A DNA stretch of 64,000 nucleotides. Origin: Clostridium cellulovorans 743B. GTDB lineage: Bacteria; Bacillota; Clostridia; Clostridiales; Clostridiaceae. The first letter of the stretch is position 1; the number at the start of each line of letters is the position of its first letter. This document shows positions 35,044 to 43,849 of the stretch, in pieces. A program made the position numbers and the translations under genes. The stretch covers positions 1,116,001 to 1,180,000 of the forward strand of contig NC_014393.1 in NCBI RefSeq assembly GCF_000145275.1. The letters are read 5' to 3'. The notes below the pieces were generated by a model. The model was not told the DNA's origin and made no database searches. It saw nothing but the letters and a program-made list of their open reading frames with translations.

Positions 35044-36966
35044 TCAAAGATTTAGAGCATCACTTAAAGGTAATTCTAAGGTTACAATGGTACCTATTCC
35101 CTTGGTACTTTTTATTTTAATGGATTTGCCGTAAATCCTTTGTATACGGTTCTGAATATTTGAGATACCTATTCCTGCTTTCTTATCTGAACTGTTAAGT
35201 AAGGCAGTTAATTTTTCTTCAGTCATTCCTACTCCATCATCCTCAACGATAATAATAAGCATGTTATTATTTTTTTTAACTGTGAGTCTTACAGTGCCTC
35301 CATCTTTACAGGGCAGTATTCCATGTCTTACTGAGTTTTCTACAATTGGTTGAATGATATATGCAGGAACTTTGCAATGTATATTGGTGTCAATATCAAA
35401 TATTATGTTAAGTTTATCTAAGAAACGAGCCTTTTCTATATGTAAATAAGATTTTACATGGAGCAATTCTGTTTCTAAGTCAGCAAATTCATCATCATTT
35501 TTAAAACTGAAGCCACATCTCAAGTAATTACTTAAGTTAAGAAGCAGTTCTTCAGCTTTTTCAGAGGATTCTCTGCACACACATATGATTGTATTGAGAG
35601 TATTAAATAGAAAGTGGGGCTTAATCTGCGCCTGAAGCATTCTAAGTTCTGATTTTAGCAATTGCTCTTCATGAAAGAAAGCTTTTGCAAATTTCCTTGA
35701 AAGCATAAAGGATTGGACAAAGATAAAGATAAAAACTCCAAAAGGAATAAAAAATCCAGTGGAAATAACCCCATAGCTATTTAAGATATCATTAATAGCG
35801 ATTAATATAATAAATAACACTGCACTAAGCACAAGAATTGAGGATTCCCTTTTCTTTAAAAATGCCTTAATAAGAACAGAAAGCAGTACGATTAATATAA
35901 ATACGCTTATTATTTCATAAGGCACAATAAATAAGTTACCAAGTTTTTCGGTAAAAATTATAGCTGTTGTAAAAAAGAATAGCCCTATAGCTTGTGAAAA
36001 TCTCACGAACCATCTTGGGGTATCCAATGGGAAAACTATATGGATAAACATAACAAAAAAAGTAAGAGCTAGATATAGAGTTATCATCGATAATTTAAGA
36101 AATATATGTAATGGAACAGAAGGTAGAAATGAATAAAGTAACATTTGTCCCATTAATAAAGTCCTTATTGCTATTAATAAGCAGATAATTCCAAAATACA
36201 GTGTAGAACAATCTTTTCTTCTTAGAAGGTAGAGCGTTATATGGTAGAGTCCCATTATAAGAATGCTTCCAAAAAGAAACATATCAACATATGCTTGTTT
36301 GTTGTTTTCATTATTAAGTAAATGTATATTTCCAAGCTCCAAACCAGTTACAAATCCCCCATATGCGCAGCCGAAATTCGAAATTTGAACTGTTATATAA
36401 AATTGTTTGTTTTGAGGATGAATTGTTATTAGCTGAGGTTTGAAACGATCTTTAGAAGTATTAGGGTTATCACTGACAACACCTGTTTGAAAAATCTCTT
36501 TATTGTCCACCCATATTCTGCAGGTTGAAATAAAGGCTTTAGTATTAATGGCTAGGTCTTGGGGAATATAGTCAAGATCAACTAAGAGTCTGTAGGTGGC
36601 ATATCCTTCATTGGGAAGTTTTTTGTCTTCGATTTGGTAGTTTCTCCATGAAGTAGGAACTGCCACAATATGATTTTTATGGGAAACAGTTGATTGATTA
36701 AAATCTTCAGGATAAAGCAGTTTATTCCAGTAAAATTCCCACTGACCATTTAATAAAATAGCTCCCTCCTTTTGAAAGTCCCAGTCCGAAAGTTCAAATT
36801 TACCATTAATAGCTTTGGGCGGTTTTTTATCTGTTGATTGATGTTCAGTGCATCCTGAAAAAACAACAGACATTAGGACTATAATAAATATTGATAAAGT
36901 TGTTTTTAAAACAAGAAATTTGTTTTTTTCATATAGTAGATAATGAATTTTTGAGTATAGTAACAT
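35044..36966 (-). CDS. 7TMR-DISM histidine kinase (LytS-like output)
   Basis: About 640 residues from ATG 36966, which GAGGATAAAA precedes; upstream in-frame ATGs at 36978 and 37077 lack a site. The N-terminal signal ends in SVVFSGC, a lipobox-like Cys. The extracellular part (about 40-215) has the DISM jelly-roll pattern (LLNGQWEFYWNKLLYPEDF, WVDNKEIFQTG) that probably binds carbohydrate. Seven membrane helices follow (about 220-430). The output is a His_kinase domain with QAQIKPHFLFNTLNTIICVC (phospho-His) and an ATPase domain (PIVENSVRHGILP, VEDDGVGM, GIGISNIQNRI). It partners with the LytTR regulator. Confidence 0.9.
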   Translation of the reverse strand: MLLYSKIHYLLYEKNKFLVLKTTLSIFIIVLMSVVFSGCTEHQSTDKKPPKAINGKFELSDWDFQKEGAILLNGQWEFYWNKLLYPEDFNQSTVSHKNHIVAVPTSWRNYQIEDKKLPNEGYATYRLLVDLDYIPQDLAINTKAFISTCRIWVDNKEIFQTGVVSDNPNTSKDRFKPQLITIHPQNKQFYITVQISNFGCAYGGFVTGLELGNIHLLNNENNKQAYVDMFLFGSILIMGLYHITLYLLRRKDCSTLYFGIICLLIAIRTLLMGQMLLYSFLPSVPLHIFLKLSMITLYLALTFFVMFIHIVFPLDTPRWFVRFSQAIGLFFFTTAIIFTEKLGNLFIVPYEIISVFILIVLLSVLIKAFLKKRESSILVLSAVLFIILIAINDILNSYGVISTGFFIPFGVFIFIFVQSFMLSRKFAKAFFHEEQLLKSELRMLQAQIKPHFLFNTLNTIICVCRESSEKAEELLLNLSNYLRCGFSFKNDDEFADLETELLHVKSYLHIEKARFLDKLNIIFDIDTNIHCKVPAYIIQPIVENSVRHGILPCKDGGTVRLTVKKNNNMLIIIVEDDGVGMTEEKLTALLNSSDKKAGIGISNIQNRIQRIYGKSIKIKSTKGIGTIVTLELPLSDALNL

Positions 36967-37206
36967 TTTTATCCTCATGAGATTATATATTATTTTGTGT
37001 AAAAATACATTAATGTTATTAAATGTATTCAATAGTATCTTACAACAAAATAGAGGTGTTGGCAATGAGAGTCCCAATGAGTAAATTAAGCACTATAAAT
37101 TAATTAGATATAAATGAGAAAATTCAGATGAGAAACTTTACAGTTGTTATCTATACTATGTAATATAAAATTTTTAGAGGTTTAAAAACAATTCCAATAA
37201 TGAAAA

Positions 37207-37243
37207 TATGGAGATACATATATAAATATATTTCACCTCCATA
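37207..37243 (-). terminator. Terminator of the hypothetical gene at 37300-37713
   Basis: On the minus strand TATGGAG pairs with CTCCATA, followed by TTTTC. The loop is long (23 bases), so strength is uncertain. Confidence 0.5.
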
Positions 37244-37299
37244 CTTTTCTTGTAATAAGTTAACGACAATTATTTTCTTATATCATTTTCGGGATTATT

Positions 37300-37713
37300 T
37301 TATGATTTTGTTTTGAATTCTGATATAATAGCTTTCCAACCAAAAACAGAAGGGTTGTAATATCCACCGAGTGTTTGATCAAAGATGTTTTTTTTGCCTA
37401 TGACTGGAATATCTACATCTATACGTATATGAAGGGATATATGATGGTTTTGCAAGTCCAGATTAAATTGAGTAATTGTAACAATTACATCTGGATTGTC
37501 GTGAACTTTGATTTGAGTATTTTGGGAAACTGGAATTGGACCTCCTTGAACATGACCATTCTTTATTCCTGAAAACTCTGAATTATAAATAATTCCAAAA
37601 TTATCATCTCCTGTATAAGAAATAGACAGTGTGGTAGTTACAGATTCATGAGTAAATACTAAGTCATAATTGTGAGTTTCTGACTTAGTATCGATAATAG
37701 TAGCTTGAGACAT
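37300..37713 (-). CDS. Hypothetical protein upstream of the LytTR system
   Basis: This is 137 residues with AAGGAGAATT before the ATG. It has no signal peptide or membrane helix. The composition (many Thr, Ile, Val, His) and strand pattern suggest a beta-sandwich, with TTTLSISYTGDDNFGIIYNS and HISLHIRIDVDIPVIGKKN. A candidate LytTR site lies about 110-140 bp upstream, and the LytTR genes are next on the same strand, so it may be the main target of that system. I do not recognise the family; small cytoplasmic-looking beta proteins in such settings can be exported without a signal peptide. Confidence 0.75.
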   Translation of the reverse strand: MSQATIIDTKSETHNYDLVFTHESVTTTLSISYTGDDNFGIIYNSEFSGIKNGHVQGGPIPVSQNTQIKVHDNPDVIVTITQFNLDLQNHHISLHIRIDVDIPVIGKKNIFDQTLGGYYNPSVFGWKAIISEFKTKS

Positions 37714-37820
37714 AATTAATTCTCCTTTTATTTATTTAAAATTATCATTTGGATGACTTATTTAATGTTACTGGAAAATAATTCAAGATGAATTGAGTTG
37801 GGTATAAAATAACAAAAATA

Positions 37821-37850
37821 CTAGTTAAAATACCATAAATCTTAGTTGAA
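37821..37850. promoter_or_regulatory. Candidate LytTR binding site
   Basis: CTAGTTAAA (37821-37829) and TTAGTTGAA (37842-37850) are direct repeats starting 21 bp apart, the spacing LytTR regulators use. The bases fit the family consensus only around the AGTT core, so this is a candidate. The rest of 37714-37947 shows no gene. Confidence 0.4.
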
Positions 37851-37947
37851 ATGCAAAAGTGTTTCTATAAAATTTTTTGTGAAATAGTGTTGGAGTTAGA
37901 ATTCCTATTTATAGAAGCTATCTATTTTTAATAATTAATCACAAGTA

Positions 37948-37976
37948 TTGACCGTAGGAATATTATCTTATATGAT
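37948..37976 (+). promoter_or_regulatory. Sigma-A-type promoter of the HAD gene
   Basis: TTGACC (37948-37953), 17-base spacer, TATGAT (37971-37976), about 80 bases before the HAD start codon. Confidence 0.65.
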
Positions 37977-38056
37977 ACTTTCATAAGTAAGAAATAAATC
38001 ATAGTAAGAGTTAGAAAACTCTTATAACTAGATATAGAGGAAAGTAGGTTTTCAGT

Positions 38057-38674
38057 ATGAAAAACATAATATTTGATGTTGATGGTACCTTATGGGATAC
38101 CACAGGAAGTGTAGCTAAGTCATGGAATAAAGCAGTTTCTGAAGTTGGTGTGGCAGAGCCAAATTTAACTGCAGATATGCTAAAAAAAGAGTTTGGAAAG
38201 CCAATGAATGTTATAGCAGACGATTTATTTCCAGATGCTAGCCCAGAACAAAAGGAACAATTATTAGAGCTTTGTTGTAAGTATGAGCATGAGGATTTGC
38301 TAAAAAATGAGGACAACCTATTGTTTCCAGGTGTAAAAGAAACTATCATAGAACTTTCAAAGAAATACCGCTTGTTTATAGTTAGCAATTGTCAATGTGG
38401 TTATATTGAATTATTTATGGACAAGATAGGCATTAAAGAATATATAGAAGACTACGAATGTTTCGGAAATACAGGCAGATGCAAAGGGGAAAACATCAAG
38501 CTTGTTGTTGAAAGAAATAATTTGGACGAAGTAGTGTATGTTGGAGATACTCAAGGAGACTATGAAGCTACTGTTCTTGCAGAAGTACCATTTATTTTTG
38601 CAAGGTATGGTTTTGGTAACGTTGAAAATTTCTATATGGCTATTGATAATATAGGAGAATTGTTGAAGCTATAA
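38057..38674 (+). CDS. HAD-superfamily phosphatase (phosphoglycolate phosphatase-like)
   Basis: This is 205 residues. HAD motifs: I IIFDVDGTLWDT (nucleophile and acid/base Asp), II FIVSNCQCGY, III GRCKGENIKLV (Lys region), IV VGDTQGDYEAT. The helical cap lies between motifs I and II, as in Gph-type phosphatases and beta-phosphoglucomutases. It hydrolyses a small phosphorylated metabolite; the substrate is not clear. It is a single gene with its own promoter at 37948. Confidence 0.9.
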   Translation: MKNIIFDVDGTLWDTTGSVAKSWNKAVSEVGVAEPNLTADMLKKEFGKPMNVIADDLFPDASPEQKEQLLELCCKYEHEDLLKNEDNLLFPGVKETIIELSKKYRLFIVSNCQCGYIELFMDKIGIKEYIEDYECFGNTGRCKGENIKLVVERNNLDEVVYVGDTQGDYEATVLAEVPFIFARYGFGNVENFYMAIDNIGELLKL

Positions 38675-38838
38675 AAAACATTGCATTAATTTTAAGTCAG
38701 TATCTTATCGGAAGTCGCTTATTAATAAGATGATCAGAATTATATTATATTTAGTAAAGAAAACTATACTATAAAAATGAAGTTAACCTGAGAAATTGTA
38801 GCATGATTAAATACTAATTGCTTACGGATGGTGATTAA

Positions 38839-39173
38839 ATGGATATCTTCGAAATTATAGCAGAACGAAAAATACAAGAGGCAATGGACAAGGGGAAGTT
38901 TGATAATCTTGCTGGACAAGGTAAACCACTTGACCTTGAAGATTTATTAGGAGTACCATCAGAATTTAGAATGGTTATACTATCCTTAAAAATGCAGGAT
39001 CATTACCTCCAGAGATAGAGCTTACGAAAGAAATTAGTGAGCTTGAAACAAACTTAAATGAAAGTGATTCCGAAGAAGAAAAGAAACTTATAAGAATGAA
39101 ATTGAATAGTAAAATTACTGACTTTAATATACTGAAAGAAAAAAATAAAGGAAGGAGAAGCCCTAGAGGATGA
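38839..39173 (+). pseudogene. DUF1992 (DnaJ-like) gene with a one-base deletion
   Basis: The frame opens MDIFEIIAERKIQEAMDKGK and then DNLAGQGKPLDLEDL, the DUF1992 signature. Near 38970-38985 it loses one base: the expected RM(A)YTILKNAGSLPPEIEL reappears in the next frame and runs to TGA 39173. The first frame stops after about 60 codons. Function is unknown in the family. The damage looks recent because both halves remain well conserved. Confidence 0.8.
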
Positions 39174-39225
39174 TGAATCGGCCACTGGCAAGTAGACAAC
39201 GTAAATATAAAAACGTTATTACTGT

Positions 39226-39268
39226 GGAGAGATCATATCACTAGATGATAAGGTTTCTCCTTTTTTTG
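39226..39268 (+). terminator. Terminator after the DUF1992 remnant
   Basis: GGAGA (39226-39230) pairs with TCTCC (39256-39260) around an inner TATCA/TGATA stem, followed by TTTTTTTG. Confidence 0.75.
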
Positions 39269-39603
39269 TTACAAGAATATAGTTGTTTACTAGTATGAAA
39301 TAAACTAGGAATTGGTGTTTGATTAAAGAAATGTTGATGTGAGATAACTAAATTTTAATATAAGAGATTTTGAATGAGAAGAATGATATGATTATTGAAA
39401 ATATATTTTTTTCTATTGATGATTTTATTATAAGTTAAAAATATCAAAGCATCAATAAAAAACAATAGAATATACGTTATATGAAGACCAAGTGTGATTA
39501 TATATCCATAGCCCTGTAGATAATATAATATGGAAGATTTAAGTTTTTTTATAAATCATATTTTAGTGATATACTCATATTAAGTTGATTAGGGGGCGTT
39601 TAT
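39269..39603. other. Gene-free A+T-rich region
   Basis: No gene is seen. A weak hairpin (TATTGATG / CATCAATA, about 39414-39457) is the only structure. The GNAT gene's ribosome site GGGGGCG is at the right end. Confidence 0.4.
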
Positions 39604-40086
39604 ATGGAAAATCAATTAAAAATTAGAAAAGCATCTTTGGAGGATGTTAACTTGATAGCGGAGATTAAAACAAAGGCTTACAGGGATGAGAAAGAAAGAT
39701 TTAAACCTGAAGAAGACAAGATTCCTAAGTGGTTCTATAGTGAATGGTACATAGATATACCAGAGAATATTCGATTGATAAATGAATATAACGTATACTT
39801 ACTAACAGTTAATGAGGTGGTTATAGGAACATTTTGGGTTCATGATGTTTATGAAGATACTATTGAACTTGAAGATTTTTGTATATTGCCAGAATATCAA
39901 GGCTTTGGTTATGGTTATAAAGCCTTAAATATGATGGAAGGAATGTTTGAGAAAAAGAAAAGATGGGTTTTAGGAACTCCTTTTTATAGCATAAAAAACC
40001 ATTACTTATATCAGAAAGCGGGTTATAAAAAAGTCGGAACAGTGTCTGATGAAACAGTTATAGTATATGAAAAAATTATGATATAA
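39604..40086 (+). CDS. GNAT-family N-acetyltransferase
   Basis: This is 160 residues with GGGGGCG before the ATG. GNAT features: KIRKASLEDVNLIAEIKTKA, then IELEDFCILPEYQGFGYGYK with the acetyl-CoA loop Q-G-F-G-Y-G, and NHYLYQKAGYKKVG at the end. Substrate unknown. It is a single gene with its own terminator. Confidence 0.9.
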   Translation: MENQLKIRKASLEDVNLIAEIKTKAYRDEKERFKPEEDKIPKWFYSEWYIDIPENIRLINEYNVYLLTVNEVVIGTFWVHDVYEDTIELEDFCILPEYQGFGYGYKALNMMEGMFEKKKRWVLGTPFYSIKNHYLYQKAGYKKVGTVSDETVIVYEKIMI

Positions 40087-40101
40087 GTCTAAGATAAAAT
40101 T

Positions 40102-40129
40102 TGAGCTAATATATAGCTCATTTTTTTTT
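40102..40129 (+). terminator. Terminator after GNAT gene
   Basis: TGAGCTA pairs with TAGCTCA around a short A/T loop, followed by nine T. Confidence 0.85.
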
Positions 40130-40216
40130 GCATTTCTAAAACCTTTTGATGCTTTTCCTTGTCTAATAGATGTAAAATATGAATTACATGTAATTTAAGT
40201 TTTGAGGAGTTAAAAT

Positions 40217-40738
40217 ATGAATTTAGAGGAACAAGTGAAATTAGCGATTAAAGGCGATGAAGAAGTTTTTGAATACCTTATGGATATTAATAAGGAAGGG
40301 CTTTATCGTACTGCTATTGCTTATGCAAAAAATGAGCAAGATGCATTGGATATATTACAAGAGACGGTGTACAAAGCCTATATTTCCATAGATAAATTAA
40401 AGAAACCAGAGTATTTTAAAACCTGGCTCACTAAGATATTAATAAATAATGCAATCAACTTTACTAATAAAAAGAAAAAAATTGTGTACATAGAAAATCA
40501 TAATGAAAAGGGCACAGCTTCCTACGAAGAGAAGAGCATAGATGAAAAATTAGATATTCTAGAGTCTATTGATAAGTTAGAAGAGAAATATAAGAAGGTA
40601 ATAGTTCTAAAATACTTTCAAGATCTCACAATTACTGAAATTGCTGAAGTCCTTAATTGTCCCACAGGCACAATAAAAACTTATCTTAATAAAGCTTTAA
40701 AGAAGCTGAGATTATTTATGAATGAGGAGATAGTTTAA
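40217..40738 (+). CDS. ECF-type sigma-70 family RNA polymerase sigma factor
   Basis: This is 173 residues with GAGGAGTT before the ATG. Region 2 spans about 15-85 (NEQDALDILQETVYKAYISI, then YFKTWLTKILINNAIN). Region 4 lies at about 115-170 (ITEIAEVLNCPTGTIKTYLN, then KALKKLRLFM). Region 3 is absent, as in ECF sigma factors. It is followed after 4 bases by a DUF4179 membrane protein, the usual anti-sigma partner. AAAACC and TGTCTAAT upstream (about 40137-40170) could be an autoregulated ECF promoter; that is tentative. Confidence 0.92.
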   Translation: MNLEEQVKLAIKGDEEVFEYLMDINKEGLYRTAIAYAKNEQDALDILQETVYKAYISIDKLKKPEYFKTWLTKILINNAINFTNKKKKIVYIENHNEKGTASYEEKSIDEKLDILESIDKLEEKYKKVIVLKYFQDLTITEIAEVLNCPTGTIKTYLNKALKKLRLFMNEEIV

Positions 40739-40742
40739 CATT

Positions 40743-42251
40743 ATGGATAATTTAGATAATTTGAAAAATGATATTAAAATTCCAAGCACAATAGACTTGG
40801 CAGTTAAAAAAGGAATTGAGAGAGGCAAAAAAGATAAGAGAAAGAAAAAACTTCAAAGTACATATAAAAAAGTTGCTGCTGTGATAGCGATTTTAGTTGT
40901 AACAACTTCATTCGTAGTCACTCATCCAAACATAGCGATGGCAATTCCAGGGGTAAAGTCAATCTTTAAGCTTATAGGCTATAGCTATAGAGGAGAAAAC
41001 TTTGAAAAACTTCAGGAGTTTTCAAATAGTATAAATCAAACTGTAGAGAATAATGGGATAAAAGTAACCATTGATGAAGTAACGATTAATGATAATATTT
41101 TAGCAATTACTTCAACTGTTGAGGGTAACAATATTAAAAATGATGATAAATTTGGAAAGAGTCTTATAGAAGAAGTTCGCTATCACCAATTAATAAGCCT
41201 TAATGGTAAACATTTAAGTCATATGGTTGAAAATAAAAAGATTGATGATAATACACTGGTGACAATGACTTATGCAAATATTTCTGATATAGATTTAGAA
41301 GAGGTGGTGGATGTTGACATAGATATTAAGTCTATTGGAGAGGTATACGGTTCTTGGAATTTTAAGTTTCAAGTTTCTAAGGCGAACAAGGAAACAAATT
41401 CTAAAGTGATAAACGTAGATAAAACTATTAAAATACCAAAGAGCACCCTTAAGTTTGATAATGTAGTAATAAGTTCCTTAGGAAGCACGATAAATTACTC
41501 TGGTACTTATGATGCTGATAGTGTAATTTTCCGAAATAGTATTAGAGACTTTGTGGTTATGGATGATAAGGGAAAGATATTGCAAATAATGTCTCCAGGT
41601 GCGTCATTTTTCCCAGAAAAGTATCAAGGGAAGATAGAGATACTTAATGATTTAACTAATGTGAAGTCTTTAACTGTAATTCCTATATTTAAGTATTGGG
41701 GACTTAAGAGAATGTATATAGACGATTTTATTTATGATGTGTTACAAACAACAGTTAATAATAATTTTGATACTCCTCAAGAATTAATAACAGAGGATGG
41801 AAAAGCAATATCAGAAGAAAAAACAAGTGAAAATTCTTTGAATAAGAAGTTTTGTATGTTTAATATAGATAAAGCTAGAGCATTTTCATCCATAGAGGGA
41901 TTAATTAATCAATCTATAAAAGTAGGAAATAGTAACACAGCAACAATTAGAAATATCGAAATTTCTGAAAAAGAAACAAAAGTTACTTTCAAAATAGATG
42001 GAAATGGTGCATATCCATATAGGCAAATTAGTGACATGGTTATTATAGACGAAACTTATAATAAAATTATAAATACAAAATATGAAGAAAAGGTTGTTTT
42101 TGAAAATTTAGATGAAGGAATTGTATCCATGAAGCTACCACCTATAGATAAAACAAAGAAATATAAGATAGCCCTTCCTATCATAGAGGAACCAGAAATT
42201 GATGAACAGTATAAAGCTAATATTGATTTAACCTGTTGTGCTAGCAGATAA
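40743..42251 (+). CDS. DUF4179 membrane protein, probable anti-sigma factor
   Basis: This is 502 residues, translationally coupled to the sigma gene. A short cytoplasmic N-terminus (1-40, basic, KKDKRKKK) would contact the sigma factor. One membrane helix (about 44-60, VAAVIAILVVTTSFVV) is followed by PNIAMAIPGVKSIFKLIGYS, the DUF4179 mark. The long extracellular part has two repeated beta domains, each opening with an N-G-I-K-V-T-I-D or similar strand. It would hold the sigma factor until a surface signal arrives. The anti-sigma role is established for related operons and inferred here. Confidence 0.88.
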   Translation: MDNLDNLKNDIKIPSTIDLAVKKGIERGKKDKRKKKLQSTYKKVAAVIAILVVTTSFVVTHPNIAMAIPGVKSIFKLIGYSYRGENFEKLQEFSNSINQTVENNGIKVTIDEVTINDNILAITSTVEGNNIKNDDKFGKSLIEEVRYHQLISLNGKHLSHMVENKKIDDNTLVTMTYANISDIDLEEVVDVDIDIKSIGEVYGSWNFKFQVSKANKETNSKVINVDKTIKIPKSTLKFDNVVISSLGSTINYSGTYDADSVIFRNSIRDFVVMDDKGKILQIMSPGASFFPEKYQGKIEILNDLTNVKSLTVIPIFKYWGLKRMYIDDFIYDVLQTTVNNNFDTPQELITEDGKAISEEKTSENSLNKKFCMFNIDKARAFSSIEGLINQSIKVGNSNTATIRNIEISEKETKVTFKIDGNGAYPYRQISDMVIIDETYNKIINTKYEEKVVFENLDEGIVSMKLPPIDKTKKYKIALPIIEEPEIDEQYKANIDLTCCASR

Positions 42252-42329
42252 GTTTTCATTAAAAGGATATTTATACCATGATTTTAGGCAGTCCTATCCT
42301 ATTGTCTCATATACTGTTTTTGGAAATTA

Positions 42330-43271
42330 TTATCCGAATACTAATTCTTTAATCTTTGATATTTCTATACCTATATTAAAAAATTTATTTATAAAATAGC
42401 AAAGATTATGAGCTAATATTTTATTTGATATTCTTGTGGCAAATCCCCAAGTTGATTTTGTAAGAACCCTCTGCATATTTAATTGCTCGGAGAGCTGAGA
42501 AAAAGTAGTTTCTACTCTACGACGAGCCTTGAATATCAACTGCCTAAAAGGTTTTAAAAGTTTAGTTTTACTATTGTTACGATTTATTGTTAAAAGACGA
42601 ATGTACCTTGTTTCTTTTAATTGCGAAGCAACTTTTTGACCTATATATCCTTTATCACCTATTAGTATATCAATCTCTGAATTAGCTGTGAGTTCCCAGA
42701 CGACATCTCTGTCATCAATATTTGCTGCTGTTACAGTAAAATCTGTGATATAGCCATCGAGGGCTACTAAAGCATGTAATTTGAATCCATAATATGTTTC
42801 TTTTTTCGAAGCGCATCGCCCGTAGGCAGCCTCCGGCTTAAAAGCTTTATGGAAATGAGCTCTCCCAAACTTACACACAGGAATTGGCATACTATCTGCA
42901 ATTCTCATTCGGTCATATTGATAGTTAAGAAATTTCGTTAACTCTTTACGAATTTCATCAATGACTCGAAATAATGACTTTCTAACTCTATGAAACCTCG
43001 GCCTACTACAAAAGTTGGGAAATAAGTCTCGTAGGTTTTTAGAGCAAAATCCAAACCATGCTTTTTCAGAGTCAATGGTTAAGAGTTCACCTACTAAAGA
43101 AATCGTAATTATTTCGCTATCAGTCATTACTGATTTAGCGATGTTACGACGATTTTTAATAAATGTTGGAGTTACTTTTTGGTAAAAGTCATCAATTATA
43201 ACATAAGTGACAACAATAAAATCTTTTAAGTCATTTATTGTTATGGTAGAATCTTTATTAAACTCTGGCAT
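42330..43271 (-). CDS. IS982-family transposase
   Basis: This is 313 residues with a complete DDE core: Asp in RIADSMPIPVC, Asp in ILIGDKGYIGQK and Glu in ARRRVETTFSQLS. TDSEIITISLVGELLTIDSE and RVRKSLFRVIDEIRK are IS982 hallmarks. The frame is intact, so the element may be mobile. I could not fix its terminal inverted repeats; AATGATAGGTT and its inverse recur just upstream (about 43288, 43312, 43399). Confidence 0.92.
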   Translation of the reverse strand: MPEFNKDSTITINDLKDFIVVTYVIIDDFYQKVTPTFIKNRRNIAKSVMTDSEIITISLVGELLTIDSEKAWFGFCSKNLRDLFPNFCSRPRFHRVRKSLFRVIDEIRKELTKFLNYQYDRMRIADSMPIPVCKFGRAHFHKAFKPEAAYGRCASKKETYYGFKLHALVALDGYITDFTVTAANIDDRDVVWELTANSEIDILIGDKGYIGQKVASQLKETRYIRLLTINRNNSKTKLLKPFRQLIFKARRRVETTFSQLSEQLNMQRVLTKSTWGFATRISNKILAHNLCYFINKFFNIGIEISKIKELVFG

Positions 43272-43606
43272 ATAGGTTAGCCTCCTATCATTAGATTAGT
43301 GGTGTTTTTTAATGATAGGTTAGCAAATATGCTGGAGTTTTTCTATTTGTAAGTATTGCCAGCGTATTTAACTAGCACAACGGGTTGATTTAATAAAATG
43401 ATAGGTTGAAATACAGGCTTTTAAAATAAAGTTTGATATTAAATTTGCAAAGTGAATCTCGCCTTACATATAAGTATAAACCCTTGTTGGAACATTGTCC
43501 AATAAGGGTTTTTGTTTTTAAAAGAAATATTTTTATTGAAAATCGATAAAAATATATTTAATCTTTCTCAGGCGTAAGTATAATTAGGTGAATTGTAACA
43601 CGAGTT

Positions 43607-43710
43607 TCCCATTTGTAGCCCAAGAATCCCATTTTGAAAATGAAGTTCTCCTTTTGTAAGCGAAAGTCCCATTTTGAAAACAAATATCCAATTTTGTAAT
43701 CCAAAATCCC
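43607..43710. repeat. 20-bp-period tandem array, TCCCATTTTGWAA
   Basis: Related units begin at 43607, 43627, 43647, 43667, 43687 and 43707, an exact 20-bp period. The core is TCCCATTTTGAAAA, alternating with TCTCC/TCCAATTTTGTAA. Arrays with this core and spacing resemble the multiple transposase-binding sites at IS21-family ends. No istA/istB gene remains, so it may be a solo end cut off by the IS30 insertion at about 43850. The flanks (43272-43606) hold no gene. Confidence 0.6.
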
Positions 43711-43849
43711 GGTTAACATACTGTTTTTTCAGGAATTTTGCTATAATTATCTTACTGACATTTAAAAAAGTGCATGCCAAATAGAAGGTCGATCTTCGGT
43801 CGATTTTTTGTAATCGGAAAATCCACCCCTGCTGTAGTCATATATAAGG

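Noticed and set aside
42251..43320. Terminal inverted repeats of the IS982 element
   Set aside because: I compared both flanks and found only weak CCTATC similarity, not enough to set ends.
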